This document shows positions 1-6,845 of a stretch of 12,508 nt of DNA, one piece after another. Position 1 is the stretch's first letter. Each line of letters begins with the position of its first letter. The DNA comes from Chlorobiota bacterium (lineage in GTDB: Bacteria > Bacteroidota > Bacteroidia > Bacteroidales > JAADGE01), in assembly GCA_013153575.1 (NCBI GenBank), contig JAADEE010000123.1, positions 1 to 12,508 of the forward strand, given 5' to 3'. The notes under the pieces were generated by a model that saw only the letters and a program-made list of their open reading frames with translations, was not told the origin of the DNA and made no database searches. The position numbers and the translations under genes were made by a program.

Positions 1-329
1 TCTGCAAACCAAAGCATGTATGTTGTTGAGTCTTTTAAATCTTCATTAAACTTAACAATAAACTTTTTGCCTTTAATTTTAAACTCCGGTTTTTCTTTAA
101 GGGGAGGTGAACAAATAAAAACAGAATTAAGATTATTCAAAACAAAATATTCATCAAATTTGAATATTAATTTGTTGTTTTTAAAATTGGTGTCGAAATT
201 TTCCGGAGTGCTACTTAATAAAACAGGAGGTGTTATGTCTTTTTCACCACCGGTTAAAGAGCCAACTTGTGCACAGCTTACAAGTAAAAGTAGAATAGTA
301 AGTATAATATAAATTCTTGATTTATTCAT
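1..329 (-). CDS. Ig-like (Big_5-type) lipoprotein, 5' part only
   Basis: Reading the reverse strand from an ATG at 329-327 gives an open frame that runs off the left edge (about 109 codons, 3' end missing). It begins with MNKSR, a hydrophobic stretch and a lipobox LVSC with Cys19, so it is an exported lipoprotein. After this comes a Gly-Gly-Glu-Lys-Asp then TPPV segment, and later SPPLKEKPEFKIKGKKF. These match the first Ig-like (Big_5-type) domain of a widespread Bacteroidota cell-envelope lipoprotein family with the pattern 'GG.KD..PP....S.P'. The molecular role of that family is not established. The gene is divergent from the ferredoxin gene across 89 bp. An overlapping open frame on the + strand (16-312) has no such logic and is a shadow. 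The identification rests on the lipobox and this motif pattern; the remainder lies outside the window. Confidence 0.8.
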   Translation of the reverse strand, partial: MNKSRIYIILTILLLLVSCAQVGSLTGGEKDITPPVLLSSTPENFDTNFKNNKLIFKFDEYFVLNNLNSVFICSPPLKEKPEFKIKGKKFIVKFNEDLKDSTTYMLWFA

Positions 330-370
330 TATTTTAAATAAAGTAATAACTTTGAAAATGTAATTTTATT

Positions 371-401
371 TTTGAAATATTTATCAAAAGTAGTAAAATT
401 G
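371..401 (+). promoter_or_regulatory. Probable promoter of the ferredoxin gene
   Basis: TTTG at 371-374, a 19-bp spacer, then TAAAATTG at 394-401. This matches the Bacteroidota promoter TTTG-N19..21-TAnnTTTG with one mismatch in the -7 box, and the ATG lies 17 bp downstream. On the opposite strand a perfect -7 box (CAAAAGTA as read on +, 385-392) lies inside the same region and may serve the divergent lipoprotein gene, but I see no -33 partner for it. Confidence 0.45.
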
Positions 402-418
402 TAGCTTAAAATATAATA

Positions 419-646
419 ATGATAAGAATTAGTCACCAGAGAGTAAAATGTATTGGTTGTAATTACTGTGTTGAAGTAGCACCATCTAATTGGGTAATGG
501 ATGAAAATGATGGGAAAAGTACGCTTTTAGAGGCAAAAGAAAAAAAGGGAATTTATATTGCAATTACTTCTGATGATGATTTTGAAAATAATGTTGAGGC
601 TGCAAGTGTTTGTCCTGTAAATATTATTAAAGTTGAGAAAATATAA
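419..646 (+). CDS. Single-cluster [4Fe-4S] ferredoxin
   Basis: A 75-residue acidic cytoplasmic protein with no signal peptide. Cys11, Cys14 and Cys17 form CxxCxxC near the N-terminus, and Cys65 followed by Pro66 supplies the fourth ligand. This is the arrangement of monocluster ferredoxins, which hold one low-potential [4Fe-4S] cluster and act as soluble electron carriers. The length is typical for the family. The start is the only suitable ATG, with an A-rich upstream stretch and a candidate promoter. The gene stands alone between a divergent lipoprotein gene and tRNA-Arg, so its redox partner cannot be told from context, and nothing ties it to the sulfur genes downstream. Confidence 0.9.
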   Translation: MIRISHQRVKCIGCNYCVEVAPSNWVMDENDGKSTLLEAKEKKGIYIAITSDDDFENNVEAASVCPVNIIKVEKI

Positions 647-653
647 AAGACTA

Positions 654-684
654 TTTGTTTGACTATTTTCTTTTTGTATTTTTG
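654..684 (+). promoter_or_regulatory. Promoter of tRNA-Arg (perfect Bacteroidota consensus)
   Basis: TTTG at 654-657, exactly 19 bp, then TATTTTTG at 677-684. This is an exact match to TTTG-N19-TAnnTTTG. The expected transcript start is just ahead of the tRNA 5' end at 696. The -33 box begins only 8 bp after the ferredoxin stop codon. The match is strong phylum-level evidence. Confidence 0.8.
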
Positions 685-695
685 CGAAATATTTT

Positions 696-767
696 GCCCT
701 CATAGTTCAACGGATAGAATAGCAGTTTCCTAAACTGTAGATACAAGTTCGATTCTTGTTGGGGGTA
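696..767 (+). tRNA. tRNA-Arg, anticodon CCU
   Basis: All four arms fold by eye. The acceptor stem is GCCCTCA with TGGGGGT (7 bp, two G-U pairs). The D stem is GTTC with GAAT. The anticodon stem is GCAGT with ACTGT around the loop TTCCTAA, giving anticodon CCT, which reads AGG (Arg). The T arm is ACAAG-TTCGATT-CTTGT. The discriminator base is A767 and a 3' CCA is not encoded. Length is 72 nt. Confidence 0.93.
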
Positions 768-774
768 CAGGTAT

Positions 775-805
775 AAAAAAAGTCGATTTTAAATCGACTT
801 TTTTT
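775..805. terminator. Bidirectional intrinsic terminator
   Basis: A perfect 15-bp inverted repeat (A7-GTCGATTT, one T, AAATCGAC-T7). The A-run and T-run flank the GC-containing core, so the hairpin has a U-tract in both orientations. It lies between the convergent tRNA-Arg (+) and the cytochrome b gene (-) and can end both transcripts. Confidence 0.88.
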
Positions 806-812
806 GTTGTTT

Positions 813-2135
813 TTATTCTTCCGGAAGGTTTAAAATGAAACCTTCCATGCCAATAATTTTATCTTTTTTATAAATAGGATTTGCAGATAATAGGTGTTTA
901 CCAATTGTGCCATCTTTACATTTTCTAATAGCAATTCTACTTGAAATGGTTTCTCCATTTTTAGTAACACGATTAAAAACATCGTCTAAATCTTTAATCC
1001 CTTTTTCATCTCTACTGCAAGAATAATGCTTCCCTATAATTTCATCTTTACTATCATATTTATATAAAGAAAGCCAAGCATTATTTACATCTTTAAAATA
1101 ACCGTTTATATCTAGCCAATAATAACCGGCTTCACTATGTCTTACAGCATCGTACATATGTAATGAATTGTCTTCTGTGTCAGAAATGTCTAGTACAAAT
1201 CCTTCTAAACCAACAATTTCTCCGTTTTCAAAAATAGGATTTGATGATAAGATATGTCTTCCTAAAGAACCATCTTTTTTCTTTCTTATAACAGGAACCC
1301 CAATAATTTTTTCTCCTGAAAGGACTTTTGAAACAAGGTCATCTAATTTTTTCAAATCTTTTTCTTCACGAGCAATAGAATAATGTTTACCAATAACCTC
1401 TTCTTTGTTATTATATCCAAACATTTTTAGCCATGCACTATTTACATCTGTAAAGATACCATTTTTATCTAAGCAGTAATATCCTGCAACACTTTTATCA
1501 ACAGCATCTTGCATATGTTTTAAGTGGTCTTCTTTTTCGTCAACATCAACAACTTCCCAACCTGTAAGCATTGCTTTTAAACTTGTGAAAATACCATCGC
1601 CTGTTGTTGTTAAATATACGTGTGCAATAACAAATGTAATTAGCAAGAATGCACCAATTGTGTGTATTATTGCAAATGTTTCCATTCCTGTTTCGTGTAG
1701 AGGATTGCTTGGGTAAAAATAATACATATATATGAAACCTGTTAATGCCTGTACAGGAATAACTAATAAGTTTAATCCTAGATAAATTAACCGTTGTAAA
1801 GGATTTAGTTTATTGTATCTTGTCTTTTTTGTTGGGTGTGGTGCACCTTTAAATATTCCGGAAATATAATACCTAAATTGTTCTTTAACAAACTTAGATG
1901 TTGGAATATATTGCCTCCATTCTCCTGTAACAAAGTGCCAAAAAAGTGCAAAAATGATAAGAACAAAGAATGCCCAAGCTGCTGTATTGTGCCATTTAAC
2001 AGCATTTTCAAAACCCATTAATGAGAAAGAGCTATGAACTTCAAACCCTGTTAGCATTAGAAATAATATTAGCAAAACTTGCGACCAATGCCAAAATCTT
2101 TCAAAACTTCTGTAAATATATGTTTGTTTCTTCAC
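813..2135 (-). CDS. Membrane cytochrome b (b561/hydrogenase-type) fused to two PAS domains
   Basis: A 440-residue protein. Residues 1-200 are a four-helix di-heme cytochrome b domain, with helices near 17-35, 48-70, 115-140 and 153-177. Candidate heme ligands are His16 (FWHW), His49 (KWHN), His67, His158 and His172. Such subunits take electrons from quinol and pass them to a periplasmic partner. The C-terminal half is a tandem duplication of about 115 residues with a period of 119: PAS1 near 205-318 and PAS2 near 324-437. Both copies carry GYY.LD..G, DVN.AWL, IGKHYS, IRK.KDG and EGF. No kinase, cyclase or other output domain follows; the protein ends at LPEE. The start is GTG. The next in-frame Met (27) lies inside helix 1 and would lose His16, and an in-frame stop lies 7 codons upstream. 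It sits 43 bp behind the octaheme gene and is probably its quinol-side partner. That pairing is inferred from context. Confidence 0.85.
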   Translation of the reverse strand: MKKQTYIYRSFERFWHWSQVLLILFLMLTGFEVHSSFSLMGFENAVKWHNTAAWAFFVLIIFALFWHFVTGEWRQYIPTSKFVKEQFRYYISGIFKGAPHPTKKTRYNKLNPLQRLIYLGLNLLVIPVQALTGFIYMYYFYPSNPLHETGMETFAIIHTIGAFLLITFVIAHVYLTTTGDGIFTSLKAMLTGWEVVDVDEKEDHLKHMQDAVDKSVAGYYCLDKNGIFTDVNSAWLKMFGYNNKEEVIGKHYSIAREEKDLKKLDDLVSKVLSGEKIIGVPVIRKKKDGSLGRHILSSNPIFENGEIVGLEGFVLDISDTEDNSLHMYDAVRHSEAGYYWLDINGYFKDVNNAWLSLYKYDSKDEIIGKHYSCSRDEKGIKDLDDVFNRVTKNGETISSRIAIRKCKDGTIGKHLLSANPIYKKDKIIGMEGFILNLPEE

Positions 2136-2178
2136 GAGATAATATTTTTTAATTTAAAAACTATAATAATTGAGTATA

Positions 2179-3900
2179 TTATTTTTTTCTTTTTATAATT
2201 CTAATGGTCATATGAATTAAAACAGAAATAAATGTAAGTATGATTATAATAACACCGCTATTATCAACAACTTTTGAGTAATCTCTACCCGGAAGGTAAA
2301 AATCAGTTAGTTCACTTAATCTACTATTATGAGAGTGACAATCTGTACAAGAAAGACTTTTTTCTTTTGGTGCAACCATGTGATTAATAGGCCAAAAACT
2401 TTCTGTTTCAATAAATGAATATTTGCCACTATAAGGTAAATTCAAGTAATCCATTCCTGCTTTAGCAGAAGCATTCCAATCAAAATCTACCCAGTATGCT
2501 CCTAAACCTTTAACTTTTCCTGCTAATTTAGGTTGTATTAAACTCATGTTTTCTTTATCATAAATTTGTTTACCTCTCATAATTTTAACAGGAATTATTT
2601 TTGAAGGATGATTTTTGTCAGATGGATGTATATTATCATAATATGAGCCAAAAGGTTTGTTTAATTTTAAAGCTTTTGTTGTATCTTTAATTTTATCAGA
2701 AATGAGTTGGTGATCGAAATAACCATTTGACCAAATATACTCAGGTTGTAGGTTATTAGCAAAAATGGCGGTACCATGTTTTGCATCATATTCTAATTTT
2801 ATATTTGATGAATCTTTCCGTGTTTTTAAATTTGGTAAATCTTTTGCTAAAATATAATCTCCATATTTACAAATTGTATCATTGCCTGTTATTTCTTTTT
2901 CATAATGTAGAGGTTTTCCGTCTTTTAATATTCCAGATGAAGACCAATCCCAATATATTTTTGTAGGATTAACTTTTGCATATGTTGGAATATGGCATGT
3001 TTGACAAGCAACTTGTTTAAAGTGGTCATTTAAAAGATTGTCTGTATGTGGTTTTTCTGTATGACAATCAACGCAAGAAACCCCATTTTGTGGAGAGCCG
3101 GAAATCATAGCAAGAGAACCTTTTATATTATGATTTATTGTTTTGTGGCATTTTTGGCAACTCATATTGTTGTCATTTGGACCTTTTGATGCCATATGAA
3201 CATCAACATCGCGAGTGCATTTTGTAAGAGCCATTTCTAAGTCTCCGTGTTTTACATTATTTCCTCCACCTCCCACAGCATGGCAAGAAACACAATTCTT
3301 TTTCTTAGGAAACCCAACATGTTGTGCAATTAAAGATAAATTTATAGATGGAGAAGGATTTCCGGCTCCGGGTAAATTAGGACCTTTACAAGGATTAGAT
3401 TTTTTATATGTTCCTGTATTATCATGACAAACTAAGCAGTCTTCATTATTTTGATTTGTAAAATCAAAGTTTTTATCTCCGTACCCATATCCTGCATGAC
3501 ACATTGAACATAGTTGTTCATTTGAGTTAATTCCTATACAAAAATTATTAAGAATGTTTTTTTTACCCATCTTAAGTTTTCCTTTCCCTGGAATTGAATC
3601 ATTTTTTAACCATTGAAAATGTTCAGTATGCATAAACTCTTCTCCTCTTTTATTATGACAAGAAAGACATGCTTCTGTAACTTCTTGCGGAGTTTTAAAG
3701 TCTTTTTGTAATTCTGCGAACTTTGTATGGTCTGCCCCCGTAAGCGTATCTGTACTATAATTTTGAATGTGAATTTTAGGAGCAAAATCATTTTTGCTAT
3801 AATACACATTATATATAAGAGCAAATAACCAAGGCAACATTATAAATGTAAATGTTGCTAATAATTTTATAAAATCACTTTTTGATTTGAAATATGCCAT
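2179..3900 (-). CDS. otr: Octaheme c-type cytochrome, tetrathionate reductase (OTR) family
   Basis: A 573-residue protein with eight CxxCH heme motifs, starting at Cys78, 131, 155, 203, 248, 276, 299 and 518. Seven fall in the first 303 residues and the eighth after a gap of about 215 residues, as in the octaheme tetrathionate reductase family. The characterised Shewanella member reduces tetrathionate to thiosulfate, and also nitrite and hydroxylamine, at a heme with lysine ligation. The GTYKK segment (163-167) after heme 3 is a plausible source of that Lys, but I could not align it. Extra Cys at 121, 171, 228 and 344 may form disulfides. The protein has an uncleaved-looking N-terminal helix (11-31) and a second helix at 548-567 followed by RIIKRKK, so it appears anchored at both ends with the heme domain outside the membrane. 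It is first in a minus-strand unit with the cytochrome b-PAS gene. Tetrathionate is the likeliest substrate, but reduction of nitrogen compounds cannot be excluded. Confidence 0.88.
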   Translation of the reverse strand: MAYFKSKSDFIKLLATFTFIMLPWLFALIYNVYYSKNDFAPKIHIQNYSTDTLTGADHTKFAELQKDFKTPQEVTEACLSCHNKRGEEFMHTEHFQWLKNDSIPGKGKLKMGKKNILNNFCIGINSNEQLCSMCHAGYGYGDKNFDFTNQNNEDCLVCHDNTGTYKKSNPCKGPNLPGAGNPSPSINLSLIAQHVGFPKKKNCVSCHAVGGGGNNVKHGDLEMALTKCTRDVDVHMASKGPNDNNMSCQKCHKTINHNIKGSLAMISGSPQNGVSCVDCHTEKPHTDNLLNDHFKQVACQTCHIPTYAKVNPTKIYWDWSSSGILKDGKPLHYEKEITGNDTICKYGDYILAKDLPNLKTRKDSSNIKLEYDAKHGTAIFANNLQPEYIWSNGYFDHQLISDKIKDTTKALKLNKPFGSYYDNIHPSDKNHPSKIIPVKIMRGKQIYDKENMSLIQPKLAGKVKGLGAYWVDFDWNASAKAGMDYLNLPYSGKYSFIETESFWPINHMVAPKEKSLSCTDCHSHNSRLSELTDFYLPGRDYSKVVDNSGVIIIILTFISVLIHMTIRIIKRKK

Positions 3901-3930
3901 TTTGTAATAATTTTATTGATATTTTTTAAA

Positions 3931-3960
3931 CAAAAGTATAGATATACAAAATTTAACAAG
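3931..3960 (-). promoter_or_regulatory. Candidate promoter of the octaheme cytochrome unit
   Basis: Read on the reverse strand, CTTG (3960-3957), an 18-bp spacer, then TACTTTTG (3938-3931). The -7 box is a perfect TAnnTTTG. The -33 box has one mismatch and the spacer is one base short of 19. The start codon lies 31 bp from the -7 box. Confidence 0.45.
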
Positions 3961-4269
3961 GTTTAAACTGTCTGTTTTTCAACACATTAACTTTCTTGTT
4001 TTTGTTTTTATTATTATGTATGTGTTTGATATTTAGTTTTATGTGAAAATTGTGTTGTGCTTGTCATTTTATAATGTGCTTAAATCAACATTTTATTTGG
4101 TTGTTTTTGGCATATCTTTTTATGTTTTATTACAAAAAACTGTGACGTTTTATTATATTGATTAATACTTTACGGGTAAGAGTTAAGAAATTTGTTTTTG
4201 TTTTAGACTTGTTGTTTTTTAAACAATTGTTTTTTTGATATAAGACAGCTTTTTTATTTGTTGCAACGT

Positions 4270-4298
4270 TTTGTTGTTCGGTGTCAATATTAGATTTG
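4270..4298 (+). promoter_or_regulatory. Candidate distal promoter of the sulfur operon
   Basis: TTTG at 4270-4273, a 17-bp spacer (shorter than the usual 19-21), and a perfect -7 box TAGATTTG at 4291-4298. If used, it gives a leader of about 240 nt containing the inverted repeat at 4397-4426. Confidence 0.3.
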
Positions 4299-4396
4299 TT
4301 TTTAGTCAAAAAACTGTTAAAATTTACATGTTTTTTTATTCTTTTCTATTTAAGTGTGTTTTTTAGAAAGATTCTAAACAAGCGCCAATCCCCTAT

Positions 4397-4426
4397 AACA
4401 AAACATGTTGTAAAACATGTTTTGTT
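4397..4426. repeat. 11-bp perfect inverted repeat (hairpin or operator)
   Basis: AACAAAACATG (4397-4407), an 8-nt loop, and CATGTTTTGTT (4416-4426). It lies about 120 bp ahead of the molybdoenzyme start codon. The T-run is interrupted by G inside the stem, so it is not a clean terminator. An operator or a leader hairpin fits better. It is immediately preceded by an unusually C-rich patch for this region, AGCGCCAATCCCCT (4381-4394). Confidence 0.55.
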
Positions 4427-4489
4427 TTGCTCATATTATTAAACATTTTATTTTGTGTTTATTAGCAGGTTTTTCCAAAAAAAATTATA

Positions 4490-4497
4490 TAATTTTG
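4490..4497 (+). promoter_or_regulatory. Candidate proximal -7 box of the sulfur operon
   Basis: TAATTTTG is a perfect TAnnTTTG box 46 bp before the start codon. No TTTG is present 19-21 bp upstream, so if it is used it would probably need an activator. Confidence 0.3.
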
Positions 4498-4509
4498 ATA
4501 AAAATTTAG

Positions 4510-4525
4510 TGTGATATATGTCATA
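4510..4525. promoter_or_regulatory. CRP/FNR-like palindrome
   Basis: TGTGA-TATATG-TCATA resembles the TGTGA-N6-TCACA site of CRP/FNR-family regulators, with one mismatch. It sits between the proximal -7 box and the start codon (ends 18 bp before ATG), a position that favours repression or control of another start site. This is sequence resemblance only. Confidence 0.3.
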
Positions 4526-4543
4526 TTTTAAAGTGATTACAAA

Positions 4544-6805
4544 ATGAAAACAACAAGACGAGATTTTATAAAGATTTCTTCATTAGGTATTGGAGGATTA
4601 GCTTTAAGTACTTCTCCTATTCTAGGGTGGGTACCAAGCTTTTTAAAAGAAGATGATAATACTCCCGATGACTCTACAGCTAAAAGGTATCCAAATTATT
4701 GTGAGGTTTGTTTTTGGAACTGTGCAGGTTGGGTTTACACAAATAAAGATAAGGACGGAAATGAAAAAATTTGGAAAATTATAGGTAATGATGATGATCC
4801 AAATAGTAATGGACGTTTTTGCCCAAGAGGAACAGGAGGAATAGGAATGTATTATGATAAGGATAGATTAAGAAAACCTCTAAAAAGAGTTACCGGTGAA
4901 GATGGAAATCAAACTTTTGTTGAAATAGAGTGGGATGAAGCAATTGATATCGTTGCAAAAAAAATGAAAGAAATAAAAACAAAGTATGGTCCGGAAAGTT
5001 TTGCTTTATTCAAACACGGAACAAGCGGAAAACATTTTGCAACACTTTTTAAGGCATATGGAAGTAAAAATATGGCAGGTCCTGCATATTCACAATGCAA
5101 AGCACCAAGAGAAGAAGGTTTTAGAATGACATTTGGTCATCCACTACATTCTCCTGAGCCATTAGACATTAGAAATACAAGGTGTTTAGTTTTAATCGGT
5201 TCTCACCTTGGAGAGAATATGCACAACGGACAAGTTCAAGAAATGTCAGAAGCTATTGAAAATGGGGCATCAATAATTACAGTTGATCCAAGATTTTCAA
5301 CAGCCGCAAGTAAATCTAAATTTTGGTTACCAATAAAACCATCAACAGATATTGCTCTTCTTTTAGCATGGATGCATGTTATAATTAAAGAAAAACGTTA
5401 CGACATTGATTATGTTGAAAAAAACACAAGTGGTTTTGAACAACTTAAAAACCATGTTAAAAACTTTACACCTGAATGGGCTTACGGAATAACAACAATT
5501 AAACCGGATATAATTCGCAAAACAGCGAGAGAAATGGCTGCAGCATCACCTGCAGTTATTATACATCCGGGAAGACATGCAACTTGGTATGGAGATGATA
5601 CACAAAGATCAAGAGCAATTGCAATACTAAATGCACTTCTTGGTTCTTGGGGAAGACGTGGAGGATTTTTTAATCCCGAAAAAGCAAAACTTCCAAAATA
5701 TCCAATGCCTGCATTTCCGAAACCAAAATGGTCATGGAGAGATATTGCACCCGATAAATATCCTCTTGCAAAAATGGGTGTTACAAATCTTCTTATTGAT
5801 GGTTCACATCCGGATAAAAAAGAAGGACATAAAATTAAAGCATGGTTTGTTGTAGGAACAAATCTTCCGGTAACAATTCCAAATTCAAAAAGAACAATTG
5901 AAGCTATACATAATCAAGAATTTATTGTTGTTGTTGATACAATGCCATCTGAAATGGCAGGATATGCAGATATTGTTTTACCGGAAGCAACATATTTAGA
6001 AAGATATGATGATTTAAGATTAGCCCAACATAGAGAACCAACAATTGCATTAAGAATGCCTGCTGCAAAACCATATGCAGAAACAAGACCGGGCTGGAAA
6101 ATGTGTAAAGATATTGCAGGTAAACTTGGTTTAAGTGAATATTTTAATTATAACGATTACTCTGAAGTTTTAGATTGGCAACTGAAAAAAATTGGTTCTT
6201 CTCTTGATGAGATGAAAGAAATTGGAGTAATGAAATTAGATAGAAAATATAATGATTTGTATTTCCATGAGCATATGGAGCATGAATTTGAAACACCAAC
6301 AGGGAAAATTGAATTTTATTCAAATGGAATGTTAGCTGCAGGTTTTGCCCCAATGCCGGTTTATACTAAACATCCTGAACCTCCAAAAGGATTTTATAGG
6401 TTGATATATGGAAGAGCTCCAATGCACACTTTCAGCAGAACAACAAACAACCCATATTTAATGGAACTAATGAAAGAAAATGCACTTTGGGTTAATCCAA
6501 AAACTGCAAAAGATTGGGGATTAAAAACAGGACAAAGGGTTTGGTTACAAAATCATCAAGGAGCAGTTTCTACTTTTTCTATTGCAGTTAGAGTAACAGA
6601 AAGAATTAGGCAAGATTCTGTATATATGGTACATGGTTTTGGACGATTAAATAAAAAATTAACAAAAGGTTATGGTGCCGGAATAAGTGATACAGAAATG
6701 GTTACAGATGTTAAAATTGATAAAGAAACAGGAAGTACAGGAATGAGAAGTAATTTTGTAACATTTTTAACGGAAGAACCTGAAAAAAAAGAAAAAACAG
6801 TTTAA
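4544..6805 (+). CDS. Molybdopterin oxidoreductase catalytic subunit, PsrA/PhsA type
   Basis: A 753-residue protein, the usual size for polysulfide/thiosulfate reductase A chains. It opens with a twin-arginine signal (TTRRDFIK, then a hydrophobic stretch to about residue 30), so it is folded with cofactor and exported. Residues 48-115 hold the [4Fe-4S] motif Cys53-x2-Cys56-x3-Cys60 and Cys93. The molybdopterin domain follows, and Cys185 in YSQCKAPREEG is the expected Mo ligand, as in the PsrA/PhsA/NapA side of the DMSO reductase family. The C-terminal molydopterin-binding barrel is at about 615-740 (RAPMHTFSRTTNNP, later VHGFGR). In this family the enzyme reduces sulfur compounds such as polysulfide or thiosulfate with electrons from the B subunit. 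It is the first of eight genes, followed by B and C subunits and sulfur-handling proteins, which favours a sulfur substrate. Other oxyanions handled by relatives (arsenate, selenate) cannot be excluded from sequence. Confidence 0.9.
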   Translation: MKTTRRDFIKISSLGIGGLALSTSPILGWVPSFLKEDDNTPDDSTAKRYPNYCEVCFWNCAGWVYTNKDKDGNEKIWKIIGNDDDPNSNGRFCPRGTGGIGMYYDKDRLRKPLKRVTGEDGNQTFVEIEWDEAIDIVAKKMKEIKTKYGPESFALFKHGTSGKHFATLFKAYGSKNMAGPAYSQCKAPREEGFRMTFGHPLHSPEPLDIRNTRCLVLIGSHLGENMHNGQVQEMSEAIENGASIITVDPRFSTAASKSKFWLPIKPSTDIALLLAWMHVIIKEKRYDIDYVEKNTSGFEQLKNHVKNFTPEWAYGITTIKPDIIRKTAREMAAASPAVIIHPGRHATWYGDDTQRSRAIAILNALLGSWGRRGGFFNPEKAKLPKYPMPAFPKPKWSWRDIAPDKYPLAKMGVTNLLIDGSHPDKKEGHKIKAWFVVGTNLPVTIPNSKRTIEAIHNQEFIVVVDTMPSEMAGYADIVLPEATYLERYDDLRLAQHREPTIALRMPAAKPYAETRPGWKMCKDIAGKLGLSEYFNYNDYSEVLDWQLKKIGSSLDEMKEIGVMKLDRKYNDLYFHEHMEHEFETPTGKIEFYSNGMLAAGFAPMPVYTKHPEPPKGFYRLIYGRAPMHTFSRTTNNPYLMELMKENALWVNPKTAKDWGLKTGQRVWLQNHQGAVSTFSIAVRVTERIRQDSVYMVHGFGRLNKKLTKGYGAGISDTEMVTDVKIDKETGSTGMRSNFVTFLTEEPEKKEKTV

Positions 6806-6845
6806 AAATAATTATCTCTTAAGAGAAAAACATAAATAAATAATT

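Larger units (their letters stand above)
3901..4543. promoter_or_regulatory. Divergent intergenic control region, T-rich on the + strand
   Basis: 643 bp without a convincing gene between the octaheme unit (-) and the eight-gene sulfur operon (+). The middle is strongly skewed: 4021-4080 holds 32 T and only 12 A on the + strand. Recognisable elements are a reverse promoter candidate (3931-3960), a forward -7 box TAGATTTG (4291-4298) with TTTG 17 bp upstream (4270-4273), an 11-bp inverted repeat (4397-4426), a forward -7 box TAATTTTG (4490-4497) lacking a -33 partner, and a CRP/FNR-like palindrome (4510-4525). The length and element density suggest regulated expression of both units. Confidence 0.6.

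Noticed and set aside
16..312. 98-codon open frame on the + strand near the left edge
   Set aside because: The reverse strand over the same bases encodes a coherent lipoprotein start (lipobox, Ig-like motif) running off the edge; the + frame has no recognisable features.
1168..1383. Open frames antisense to the PAS, octaheme and molybdoenzyme genes, including 1168-1383, 3215-3427 and 4909-5100
   Set aside because: They are shadows of well-supported genes with clear motifs; none has a recognisable domain or start context.
4221..4232. 12-bp palindrome AAACAATTGTTT in the intergenic region
   Set aside because: Low-complexity A/T palindromes of this size are expected by chance in such AT-rich DNA, and nothing else marks it.
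4397..4426. Inverted repeat as an intrinsic terminator
   Set aside because: The T-run is inside the stem, is broken by G and is followed by GCTCA, and no + strand gene ends upstream of it.
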